The notes under the pieces: generated by a model
What the model was told of the DNA's origin: nothing
What the model saw: only the letters and a program-made list of their open reading frames with translations
The model's database searches: none
Part shown: positions 25,681 to 38,006 of the stretch, one piece after another
How the letters are laid out: the number at the start of each line of letters is the position of its first letter
Position numbering within the stretch: the stretch's first letter is position 1
Translations under genes and position numbers: made by a program
Assembly (NCBI GenBank): GCA_007844125.1
Contig: CM017561.1
Location: 59,299,715-59,363,714, forward strand
Direction of reading: 5' to 3'
DNA from: Sinonovacula constricta
Taxonomy: Eukaryota; Mollusca; Bivalvia; Cardiida; Solecurtidae
Length of the DNA stretch: 64,000 bases

Positions 25681-28146
25681 CGTGAAAGTCGTAACTATGA
25701 AGATTTTGTATAAATACAAAAATGTTATTGCATCTGTTATTTCGACAAATTAGATCGAAGCGGCTTTCAGAAATTCTTGTCTTGTGATGTTTCGGTGTAG
25801 AGAATATACATATGATTAACGTACTTTTGAGTTATGACCGTTCGCTCGGAGATTGCTTCAACCGTTTGTTGATATACATACATAACACATCACCCAGGCA
25901 CAAATATTAAAAACAAACACAAAACTATTACTAGATACAAGAACAAAGATGCACGTAAAGTGTTAAATTTAAAAAACAACAACAACAACTCATGAGACAT
26001 GATAATGCCTAAAAGTCACCAGCTAGCAGCGGTCAGACTCCTCTTAGATGTTCAACCTCATCAGCATAAGTTTTGTATATGTATATAATTAAAAACATGG
26101 CACAACATATTCTATTTTATAAGAAAATATCACAGGTAAAAATTTAACTCAGTTTATGTTTAAGTATTTCTTTCTTTATTTTTATGAACTCTATAAAGAA
26201 AAATTACAAGCACTCCAAGACAGAAAATTCAAACTTATATAAGCATATTATCACGAAAACATGTTAATTATTGTTTTGTTTATTTTTCAGTTGTGAGAAA
26301 CGACATGTGGATGTATCGATTTCATACTTTCTCTAATATTCAGAGAAGCCCGTTGGCTCACATTCTGAAATGACCGGTGTATCATTGTAGTCTTTAGTGT
26401 GACCAAGTACTCAGCGCAATAATATACCAATACAGTTGCGTTTATTATGAATGTTCATGTAATTGTAGTAAATTTTAATTTGAAGTTGATTGAAGTAATG
26501 TGGCTTATATTACCCACAGCGCCTCGTGTTAACATAATCCTTATATCGCAATAACAGCTACGATCATATTTTTGACTTGTCTTTTAACTAGTTAACTGAA
26601 ATTTATACACATTAATTAATGAAAGCACTTGTCAAGAATAGACATTTGTTTTGTAGCTGTCTTAATCGAGTAGTTTAAAATAATTTGGTTAAAATTTTTG
26701 TTTCGGATAAACCATTTATTAGAAAACATTAAAAATGAAACATAAATATGAATAATTCGATAGATAATAAATTTAAATTTACATATAGCCTCTTAAAATA
26801 AATAAAACGTATTATCATTGGCATCGTTGTTATTCATTACGATACATGACATTAAAACTATTCAGAATATTTCTGTTACAAGAGTATCTAATTGTAAGAT
26901 ACAATGAAAGAGTAAGACTAATGTGTTACTTGGAGGATCATCAAATAAATATAAAAAGAACATCAGCGTTGACGCATTTTTGATGCCATGAAATGCAATC
27001 TTCGGCAAAGTTTAAAAGTCATCAATTGCATCGAGTTAATAAAGTTGTTTAAAATAGAATCGCTCAAAATAACATCTAACAAAAAATCGCATTGTCTTAT
27101 ATTAGAAAAACAATCTAAAACATCGTTCTTTGAAAGATTAAGGCACGAAAAAAATATAATGTTAAAACATTTTTTCAGATATGATAGTCTCCTCTTGCTG
27201 TTATTTCATAAAACTACATTATTTATACTAATTTATACGAAAATGAGTCGAAAGTCTCTAATGAAAGTGTTCGCTGAGTTATTATAAAGTACAAAGTTAA
27301 ATGTGCTAAAGCAACATTATAAGAGGATAATAGATACAGGATACTTCCCAATGACTGCAGTCAGTCGGAAGAAGTATTGCTAAAAACTCGTAATTGTACC
27401 GCAGGTTTTGACTGATAAGACAGTTTTTATGTTATTATGCATTTAGATAGCAATAGGCTGTAGTGTGACACATTTCGTCGTGTCTTAATTATGTATTAAC
27501 AACCCAATTTATGAAAATAACAAGTTTCTTAATAAATAATTAACGTAGCTTTGTGATTCATACATGTATCTTATTTAATTGTTATGTTATTAAGAATATT
27601 CTGGTGCAAAAGTGTTGCACATTGAAGATTTTCCACAGTTAATGTCATTCACCACTGGTGCATTAAGGTGATTTTATGCTGCATATAAACGAATCTGTAT
27701 ACATTCTCGAATGTTCATGTACTGTTTCCGTGAAAGTAAATTGAAAATGCTAACAGACTGTAAAGATTGCCTCAGATGTTTTGTGTTTGTGACCTAATCT
27801 ATGCTCATATGGTCATTTAATGTTAGCAATGACGAATGGCTTTGCCGTTACTAGAACCTATACTTTATGTAGGATAATTTGGTTTGTTTGTATTTGATAG
27901 ATTTAATGCTCGTCTATGAAAAAGCTATCTGGAGCACTCCATTAAAAGCTACTGCAAACTACTGAAAATTATGTGAAAAATGGTACAAATATGTCCTCTG
28001 AAGTTGTGATAACCTCTGCAGAGCACCACATGTAGGCAACTTAATCAGTGTCACACTTATGTATTTTAATAATAGAAAAATTGTTGACTGCTACAATAAA
28101 GGTGTTTATCACATTACATACCTCGCGAGCGTGAGGTAAAACTCCT
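25681..28146. other. AT-rich non-coding stretch
   Basis: No gene or repeat family was seen. A 99-codon frame at 26988-27287 has random AT-rich composition. Confidence 0.5.
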
Positions 28147-28859
28147 GCGTTACTTTTGGTAAAACGCTAGTAAGTTAACATAGTGCCACGTCATTAAGGT
28201 TGTGTAGTGTATATGCCATTACCTGATCACTTTGTTGTCGCCGTTTTTAGTTATTGGACAATTTCATTTTAATTAATAAAAGAAAACAGGTTAGTCATGT
28301 TTTAAACGAATCTGTTCCCTTTTATAGAAAATGATCGAGAAAAGAGTGGAACTATTTTTGTGCGGATAACCGAATTACAAATGTCACGGCCGACTGTTCA
28401 TTCTCTTAAAAAAATAAAGCATTGTAAACCAATAAAACAAGCTGATATTTATTTATGTGATAATTAGAATCTTAATATTCGTGTTCATTATATACGGAAC
28501 ATATTAAACTTATATCAGATCCTCTTACATTATTTTAAAATATTGTCAATAGAAAGAGAAAATTAGTATAGCGGTAAGTATGACTAACGATGCTGTTTAT
28601 TATATCTGCAAAAATAATGGCAATTTTGAGAGAAGAGAAAAAAATAAGTTACTACTTCTTATTTGCTGCATACACTTTGACTTAATGGCATTTTTATTGA
28701 CATTCATATTTAAAGTGCTCTTTGATCTAATTAGTTAACTAAAAGTTTAGTTCTGTTTTGTTTGAAATAATTTACTTAAAAGGATATGTACCCTGTTTTA
28801 AAGTGCACTTTGCACTCTTAGAAGTTCAGTTATATCTTCTATTTCACCAAAAGTAACGC
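28147..28859. repeat. 14-bp inverted repeat pair 700 bp apart
   Basis: GCGTTACTTTTGGT at 28147-28160 is the exact reverse complement of 28846-28859. Matching does not extend into longer arms, and no target duplication was found, so this may be coincidence or the ends of a decayed DNA element. Confidence 0.3.
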
Positions 28860-31094
28860 CACACTATGAACATATGAAATAAGACATTTAAAATGTACTA
28901 AGCAATAGTCAGAATTTTAATATAATAATGTTTATTTAGAGTTTTTAACGTGGCATTAGTCATTAGCTGTGCATAACAACTTTCAAGCAACAGGTACTTG
29001 TGCCTCTGTCAACTGTTATTTTGAGAGGTTTTATTGAACTGAAGTTTGGAATAGTTGTTGTATGAAGAACAAATATAAAATACACCGTTTTGGAATAACA
29101 GGATTTCATTCAGAGTACAACTAAAATTGTCTAGCAGCATCCCTTTGCATTTCTTATTTGTTTCTAGCTGAATGCCCATGAATAGAACAATAACAAACAC
29201 CACAATTCTTATTGGGATACAAATTTCAAATACCCATGGCAATTTGAAATATGGTAATTTAGCGCCAAATAAAAACAATCATTTCGGACAAGGTAGAATG
29301 ATCAAATGTCGGTCAGCAATAAGATGTTTATATCAAATAATACATTTTTTGAAACGCAGTTACAGACTTCGAAGTCATACTGTCCAGAAATGTGTTAGAA
29401 TCTATTTGTTTTATTGTCTTACAGACAAACAGAAATACTAAATGGGGATACTTGTCAATATAATGGTACGGTTAGATCTTATTTATACTACTAACACCAG
29501 CAAAAAGTAAAACCATATACAAAAAATCTATTTCCAGTAGAAAAAGAAATATTGCAGTTTATTTCTTAAACTTTTATCAAAATGAACAGCACGTAACGTA
29601 ATTTAATGTTAGAATGACACGATAGACCAACACAAAATGTCGTCTGCTAAAATAAGTTTTCTCGGTTGTACTAGTATATTATTTATTGTTAAAGCACAAT
29701 GTTTCTTTAAGTAGTGTGTGATTATAATATGTGCAATGTAAATATCATCAGTGTTACAATTTTATCAGCATGTCACTGATCATGATATCTGATTTCGAAC
29801 AATAAAAAAATAACCACTTATTAATGTTGTTGTGATTATTGTAGTGCCAGAGTAATGAATTCGCTATACATCAATATTTTTTCTATTTTGAAGAAGTTTA
29901 TAAATGCATAAATATATTACAAATTGTTGTTTTTATCAGGCAAATGGTGTTTGAGTACAGGGAAGTTCGAATAATATCAATCAACAGTGCAAAGCTATTT
30001 TAAATAATAAATTAACATTAGGAATTTCTCTGAGCAGTTTTTTCTCTTCTAAGTACTGCTGTTTTCAGCCGCTGAGTATCATTGCACAGTACCGTACCAA
30101 TATCAGGCACCAATTTACCCTTATGCTACAATATCACACACACACATATATATTTCTGTTCTACATTAATGCATTTGGTGTTGTTAACTTGTTATTCAAG
30201 TAAAATACTAGATAGTAAATCTATTTAATGTTACAAGAATCAATTGAAACTTAACGTTACGTATATTCATGGAAACAAAAAGTAAATCCATGAAAAATAG
30301 ATAAAGGCTTTAACGAAAGAAATTACAACGCACTTATTTTAGTATATAACATGTTCATAATTATTTGATGATAACGATAAATTCTGGAAAATGTTTAAAG
30401 TAAAATAAATGTGTTCATTAAATTGCCTTGCAATCGTGTACAATGTATAAGGTCTTTAGATTGACACCAATATCGATATATACAAGCATTAGTCTCCACT
30501 GTGGCAATGTGTTTTTTCTAAACAGAAATGGTAACTGTATCATATCAAAACGTTACCGGTATGACGAGTGAGCAGAATGACACTTTTTCTATTGCATTTC
30601 CGTGCTTGATAGAAAGAGTCGATAACAAAATATATTGGAAGAGGTAAACAATTAACAAACTCTCGTTATGGTATATGTCACGAGTTACCACTTGTAAGTT
30701 GAATAAAAAAGTCTGAGTGTACTGACATAAGTGCGGAAAAAATTATTATATATATGAGTTGATGGTATCAGCGTGTCAATCATTTTGTAATAATAAGTAT
30801 CTTAATTTACCTGAAACAGAAATAATTAAATGTTTAAATTAAACGGACGGCGATGACATTTTGCTATGAAAGATTTACCAACTTGTTTATAATACAGTGT
30901 ATGTTTATTGCATGTATAAACATATCTTAAAGGAAGTGTATTCCTCTTTCTTTGCACAAAACTAAAAGAAAAAGAAGTGCACACTGATAAAAGCTTTTGT
31001 AAACTAAACAGTCCAATAATACAGACATTGGACTAGTGCCCAAATTGCAAAACCACATTTGACTTATTTTTTTTTTGCTCAAATAGATCGGTTT
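28860..31094. other. AT-rich non-coding stretch
   Basis: No supportable gene or repeat was seen. Confidence 0.5.
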
Positions 31095-31300
31095 ACTTTT
31101 CATTTCTTGCACTTGTGAAACCCCTTAGGAGGAGCGCGGAAAGATCTCTGTAAAACCGGTTTACGCACCACTTCCAAGGCAGTAACTGTTGGGTTTGCTC
31201 TTGTTTGTTAAATGAATCATCACAGATTTGTTTTAACTTTTATGTTTGGCTTGCAAGTGGATACATAAGTCATGTACCTTTTCATATTTTGATTTTCTTA
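31095..31300 (+). repeat. Retroelement 3'-end fragment lacking its hairpin (copy c)
   Basis: CTCTGTAAAACCGGTTTACGC joins directly to TTCCAAGGCAGTAACTG and continues to GGCTTGCAAGTGGATAC. Compared with the copies at 9925 and 52765, the roughly 28 bases that form the CAGTCGG/CCGACTG hairpin are missing and both flanks are retained. Confidence 0.7.
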
Positions 31301-33184
31301 TTAATATTGTAGACATGATTGCTTTGAGTTTTTTTTCAAATCAAGATTTTATAAACAACACACCTTTTCCATTGTAAAAATCATTTTACAAAAACAGTTA
31401 ACAGCGATTACAACAAATCTTACAAAATCCGCACAATGCCCTTCTTTTTATTGATATAGGGTGTGTGTATTTTGAAGGAATCTGTTCTTTGTAAGTCATA
31501 CAATTAATCATTTTATGTATGTATGTATTAATACAGTTTCGGCTCAAAGAAGGACGCATTACTGTCTGAAAACGTATAAGTTACCTTAATTGCTAGGGTA
31601 TTTTATTTAAAGTATTAACAAAAACACAAATGAGTCGTCTATCTTTTAAATGCGTCATGATTGATACATTGGAATACAATCGTATAATACGGAATTAAAT
31701 AAACCGATACATTTGCATCTTAATTTTACAGTCAAGTAAACGTGTAATTATGAATTCAGTTATCAGGTGTTGGAATCGAAAAAGCTCTTCCTTGATACAT
31801 TGCATTAAAGTGTACAGTGTTTATATTTAGTAGATTTGAAATCAATATTTCATATCCCAGATGTTGAGATAACTGACCAATTATGGTAACGGAAATGTAA
31901 TTGGACGCCGTAGTGGCGACAGACGAATCGCTTAGTACACACTGACTGCATTGAATTTTGGATATAGAATAATGCAGCTTAAATTTTAAAGGAATCTCAA
32001 TAAGCAGTACCTATTTAATATTTAATCGAGTTTAACTAAATTAAGTTTGAATAATAATCATTTTTTTCTAAACATGTAAGACATTAACGATACGGGAAAT
32101 ATATATTTCATCGGAAGACCTTGAACAATTGATCGATTATCGTTGCTGTTAATAAAACATTATCGCTCAGATTTAATCTTAATTGTGCTAGTTGAGGTGG
32201 CCATGGAGCGCCTGTAAAGGTTCTTACAGATGCGAAGAAGTTTTGACGATTATCAATTCTGTTCTACTCTCATATGAACTGACTAAAGCTTGCCTTTTAA
32301 AAACAATTACAAGTTCAACCATTACAGAGTTGATTTTCCCCCTCTTATTCTAAATATTGAAATCGAAAAGTAACATTGCATACTCAATAAAAAAGAGACA
32401 TCTTATATATTTTAGGACAGTTTGGCGAAGAGACCAAAATTGTTTGACAAAATGAGAGAAAACACGCCCAGCAATGTATTAAATCAAATTCTGACACATT
32501 TGTCTACAACGGAAATGGTACTATATGTAATTATCAGACCATCCCCACAAATGGTTTTATTTTTACATTTGTATCGTGCTAATGATTCGTCTGGAATCAC
32601 GCATAAACGTGCTTCCTCAAAAATGAATCAAGGATATTTAAGTACAAGGTGTACTGAAATGTTCTATAAACTAGTTTATATTATTAAGGTGTGTAAAAAT
32701 ATAATGAGTATGATGCGGTTGTCTATGTTTTAATGTGTCCGTCCATTAAGTCGTGTTTAGAATGACGTGCGTACTTATAGCTAGATCATGACGTTTCATT
32801 CACTTTTACTCGAAGTTCATACTGTGTTTTAAAAGAGGAGTTGTCCGGCCTTTTTTCTTACGTAAAAGGAATATCAATGCGACACGAAAACACAATAGAA
32901 ATATAACTTAAAAAGATTTTTTAATATCTAAATCATATTCTTGTCTGTTGTTGTATTGTGTTGTCATGCATAACAAGCCAAATATATTAATAACATTTAC
33001 TTCGCATTTTAATTGAGAAATAAGGTTATATGATTTGGTCAATATACTCAGAATATATAAAATCTATTAGCAACTAAAACTTCTATGCTTAAAACGAAAG
33101 CGTACTGATTGCAACTGGTTATATAATACATTTGTTAAAATATTTGATTTAATAAGAATGCTTAGAAAGTGGAATGACTTAACA
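31301..33184. other. AT-rich non-coding stretch
   Basis: A 103-codon frame at 32422-32733 starts at TTG and not ATG, and resembles no family I know. Nothing else was seen. Confidence 0.5.
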
Positions 33185-34199
33185 AACACTTGCCCTCGAC
33201 GGGTTCATTAAATTTGACAGAAATGAAAAACGCAATTGAGTTTCTATATCATAAATCTTTGCTTAATTAATATTTTCCAAAATTTAAGGACAGTACCGAT
33301 TACCAATTAACAAGTCACTTAATTTTTTTGGGTCATATATAGAAATTATGAAGACTTTGAGCTTTAATGACATGTAATTTAAGTAATAAATCAATGTTTA
33401 AAAAATTTAGCATGTTATCGAAGTAGCTGAGTGATTATGTCCATATTGACCTAAGAGTGTGTTGAAAACCTACGCCTTTAACACAGTCAATGAGTTTATT
33501 TTAATTGAGTTATCTTGTCAGCCGCCACGTGCGATCATGTGATATAACTTTACCCTTTTCATTACTTGACAATTCTATTCCGAAGAGATAGTCAATTGCT
33601 TTAAGAAACGAAAACAAATTTAAAATAACTTTGAACATACCTTATAAATTGAAAATGTACTCACATATTTACTGTTAAAATACATCGAAAGCTATGTACA
33701 CATTTGTCAGTATTAATAAGACATCCAATGAACCACAGCAACCAAAATAACAACAAAGGACAATGCATCAATTGACAATTATCAACGTTTGAACTATCAC
33801 CTAATTTAGTGCATCTTAATGGAACGAGCATTAACTAAAACTAACAGAATTCCATCTATTGCCATAGTCCTTACAAACGTTTGGTGAGAGATGTTAATTG
33901 GTTATATATGTGTTGCATTTGCATGTGAGTAATTTAATCTAAATCTTGTATATTTTAAAAGATAATAACATTTTCTGGACACAGTAAAAATAAACATTTT
34001 GTCATTATCGTGCCTTAATAGATACACTATAACGATATCAAGCTATATTTGTGCCGAAACTTCGAATTTAAATGAACTTTAAATATATTCGAACAATTAA
34101 CTTTATATTTGCGCATCCCTTGGCTCCGACGTTCATTCAGGTCGAGAAAAACAAGAAAAGGTAGAAATGTGTTGAAGATATCTGACACTTCTTTGTGCC

Positions 34200-35316
34200 A
34201 GATGATTAAATACTTTTAAGAAAAAAGTATAATATAACAAAACTAAACAGACACATTTTAATGTAAAATTATTTCAAGACCTAAAGTTGGACAAACCAAT
34301 CAGTCCTTAATTTGTATACAATCAATCTAACGCATAGAAAGACAAGGTGGGTGGGGGGAGGTAATTGGTTTTAACAAGTTTTACTGTTTTTTAGAACAAC
34401 GACAGAAACACTTTCTATCAAATTGAAACAAAGGAAGATTCCGAATGAGGCTCTGAGCTGGTATAATTAACAGTCGCAAGTGGTTCCCAAAATATTACAG
34501 TCGTCACCTTAGTGCCTGGTAAAATTAAATTACCGAACCAATTGACATAATATGACTGTCGTCACCCACTTAGCCTATACAAACAACACATATGCCAAAC
34601 AGTTTTAAGCTTAATTTGCTTATGAAGATGCTAATGCTTAATATAAATAACTTCATATTGTTATATAAAGTATGATTGCACATAATATAACATATGCTCC
34701 ACTATTTGTATTGCATATTTGACTTAATTGGTACGAAGTCTGTAAAGCCTTTTAACGAATAGGAACATCCCTATTTCAACAACATAGACTTGTCCGGATG
34801 TTGCCCAATAGTAACGATTGATAAAGTAACTACAAATATTGCCTATGGAAGAAAGGAATATCTGCCATTATTTAAAGACCAAGACCTACAGTAGACCAAG
34901 TTGTTGTTCCAATTGTTCATTTGAAAATGTCAAAACTGCATATGCATAAATTATTTATTTGTTTGCAGAATCAGAATAATTGTCGTTTCAAGACAAGTGT
35001 ATTTCATATTCCCTGCAAACAATGTGAACAGATATAAACTCACAAACAACAAATCTCAATTCACAATTTTCAAGTCACAAATTATTCATGTACAAATTTC
35101 GCCCCAAACAGCTCGAGACAAAGTTTTCTTCAATAAAAACTGCCGACATTAAATATACAAGAAAATATTAGGAGTCGATGTGTTTTTTATAATTTCTTTT
35201 TATTAAATATCATAAAATAAAATTTATCAAAAGCGCTAAATTTATGACCAACGCAATGTTTAAGTTTAAATTTTAGCATGTTGATATTGTTTATTCATTT
35301 CGTTTTCTCCAAAAAA
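34200..35316. other. Non-coding stretch in copy I
   Basis: No gene was seen. A G-rich string GGTGGGTGGGGGGAGG (34346-34361) is the only strong composition outlier. Confidence 0.45.
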
Positions 35317-35932
35317 ATTCATTTTGGACACTTTGCCATGGAATATGCCGAACAGGCAGGGTGTCATTTACACCAGACTTGAACGTTGGTTGCTACAGCT
35401 ATATATTTGTCTGTCTACAGGGATCTTCCCCCAAACAACTTATCATACTGATTGATTATGATGTACACTGTCCAAGGTCACACTCATGAACTGGGCAAGA
35501 TTTCCTCTCCGTTTAATGAGAGGTATTTATCACAACAAAAATCTAGATGATTAAAATTACATTTAAGACACCAACTATTAGGTGTCACCTGGCGAAAATA
35601 TATACACGTGTGTGTATGTATAATGTTCCTAATAATACCTAAATGCAATTATATTGACATTTTCTTATCAATTTACGAATCCTTTGAATTATCGAGCGTA
35701 TCAAAATATGAACTTATAACAAGTTTGTGTTTTACTGTGACTAATTGTATGAATATTGGTAATTAAAATTAATCTACATTTTACATCAAATTTTATAACC
35801 ATAAATTTGAGCGTTTGAAAAAGAAAGACGTTTTACGTTTTAGCTTAATAACACGGTTGATTACAGTCTTTTTATTTTTATTTTTACGATGTACACACAA
35901 GTTATAGAGGATTATGTCATGAGTAATTATCC
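35317..35932 (+). repeat. 616-bp recent duplicate (first copy)
   Basis: This segment is near-identical, without visible indels, to 37391-38006, with only about half a dozen substitutions noticed. It starts inside the exon-like frame of the second copy, so it carries only the last 46 or so codons of that frame and the following non-coding DNA. Confidence 0.92.
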
Positions 35933-36499
35933 TAACTAAATGAATTTTTCATTCCGAACATTATTTTCATGGAAAATATAATTTTGTAGTTGTTTATGAA
36001 AGGGAATGCTAAATAAATGTCTGATATTTCTTTTTTCTTTTTATCACTATGCTCGCTACATTATTCAATTTTGTGCTTGCAGGGTTTTCAACCATACTTT
36101 TGCGAACTAAAAAGCCATCGTTGCTTTGTTTTCTTCATACATGTTTATTTGCTTAAAATGGCCATTAAACAGCATTGTACTTCCTACACATGTTCAAACA
36201 CATATGTAAACGGAGAAGTGCTGTTTTCGGCTATCAAATGTAATTCAGCAATAATAAAGCTACTAGATAGAGGAATCTGGACTTAATCGGAACCCTCAAC
36301 AATAGTTTAGGACTTTAGGCACACTGACACAAAATGCTTAGGCACATTTTCCTAATGTTTTTCTATTAGGGAAAACATAAAAATAAATTTAATATAAATG
36401 ATAAAACTGTTAGAGTCTCCAATTACGCATTTAACGACAGTGTATAATTAATAGATTTTGCAACACCAAAAAGTCTCAAAACGGAAATTTTTATTGATC

Positions 36500-36568
36500 T
36501 AACCCCAGCGTTCGAACTACACCCTTTGAAACTACAATATTACTCTAATAACCACGCTATGCAATCCC
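36500..36568 (-). repeat. tRNA-like fragment in copy I
   Basis: On the minus strand CATAGCGTGGTTATTAGAGT (A-box-like) is followed by GTAGTTCGAACGCTGGGGTT (B-box-like) at tRNA spacing. The paralogous position in copy II (51645-51712) also has a tRNA-like sequence, so the insertion predates the duplication. It is probably the head of an old SINE, not a functional tRNA gene. Confidence 0.5.
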
Positions 36569-37214
36569 ACCAATTCCTCACTGAACATCGAATGATCGTA
36601 TACCGTTTTCGTATATCAATTTATACATTGTCCTTGGACAATCTCGACCAGAAATGACATCAGCAATATTTTTGTGATGACAGCCGTACCGTGTCCCATT
36701 TGCGTCGGTGGATTTGTATTTAGCAAAGTAAATGATAAAATGTGACATCGTCGAAACGTAATGTTGAAAAGAGATAGTTATATTTTGATACTATTAAACT
36801 ATAACAAAATTGTATGAAGTTATAGAGCAAGTTCTGTATTACAATTTTAAATTTACCAAATACATGTCAAATTTAATTATTACAAATACGATTTTATTTT
36901 AATTGATATCTTGTCCGTTATGTCCATTAAACCGAAGCATATTTTGTTAACATATTGTACAAGTCTATACATGATGCCATAAAGTGGGGTGAATTCTATC
37001 AACATAAACATAAAGCAAAACGCAAAACAACGTAAACGCTAACATTTTATGGCAATGACAGATGACGCAGCTTTGTAACCGTTCAATAACCTTATGACAT
37101 GTTATCTAAATATAGCATTAATTGATACTGCTTGCAAAAAAATGCAACCCAGTAATGACTTGAAAACGGTCCCTATATGCTATTTCCTTTCACGGTTTAC
37201 TTTTAATTTCACAT

Positions 37215-37529
37215 TTGTATAGAAAAATATGCACACGCCCGAGTACTACACAACTTCCGTGTTACTTAACAGATAAAATGCGTAAACTGAATGCGCTACG
37301 CGAACATCCGAGATCAGCTTCAATGGGACTATCATTATACGCACATAAGATCTCCAGTAATGCAATGAGAGCACATGACCCATCTTTGGAATTCATTTTG
37401 GACACTTTGCCATGGAATATGCCGAACAGGCAGGGTGTCATTTACACCAGACTTGAACGTTGGTTGCTACAGCTATATATTTGTCTGTCTACAGGAATCT
37501 TCCACCAAACAACTTATCATACTGATTGA
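37215..37529 (+). CDS. Exon-like open frame, unrecognised product
   Basis: The frame is open for 104 codons with a balanced composition: MRKLNALREHPRSASMG, SLYAHKISSNAMRAHDPSLE and FILDTLPWNMPNRQGVIYT lie within it. It uses CG-containing codons that are rare in the surrounding AT-rich DNA. A plausible acceptor TTGTATAG precedes it at about 37213-37221. The nominal first codon is TTG, so it is better seen as an internal exon or a fragment than as a complete gene. I do not recognise the family and assign no function. Its 3' half from FILDTLPW is repeated at 35320-35457 with the frame preserved. The corresponding position of copy II near 52330 has no similar frame. Confidence 0.35.
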   Translation: MYRKICTRPSTTQLPCYLTDKMRKLNALREHPRSASMGLSLYAHKISSNAMRAHDPSLEFILDTLPWNMPNRQGVIYTRLERWLLQLYICLSTGIFHQTTYHTD

Positions 37530-38006
37530 TTATGATGTACACTGTCCAAGGTCACACTCATGAACTGGGTAAGATTTCCTCTCAGTTTAATGAGAGGTAT
37601 TTATCACAACAAAAATCTAGATGATTACAATTACATTTAAGACACCAACTATTAGGTGTCACCTGGTGAAAATATATACACGTGTGTGTATGTATAATGT
37701 TCCTAATAATACCTAAATGCAATTATATTGACATTTTCTTATCAATTTACGAATCCTTTGAATTATCGAGCGTATCAAAATATGAACTTATAACAAGTTT
37801 GTGTTTTACTGTGACTAATTGTATTAATATTGGTAATTAAAATTAATCTACATTTTACATCAAATTTTATAACCATAAATTTGAGCGTTTGAAAAAGAAA
37901 GACGTTTTACGTTTTAGCTTAATAACACGGTTGATTACAGTCTTTTTATTTTTATTTTTACGATGTACACACAAGTTATAGAGGATTATGTCATGAGTAA
38001 TTATCC
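37391..38006 (+). repeat. 616-bp recent duplicate (second copy)
   Basis: It matches 35317-35932 at a constant offset of 2,074. Left of the start, only this copy continues the open frame, so this is likely the source and 35317 the derived copy. Confidence 0.92.

Noticed and set aside
32422..32733. A 103-codon frame
   Set aside because: It starts at TTG in eukaryotic DNA, has no recognisable domain and lies in ordinary AT-rich sequence.
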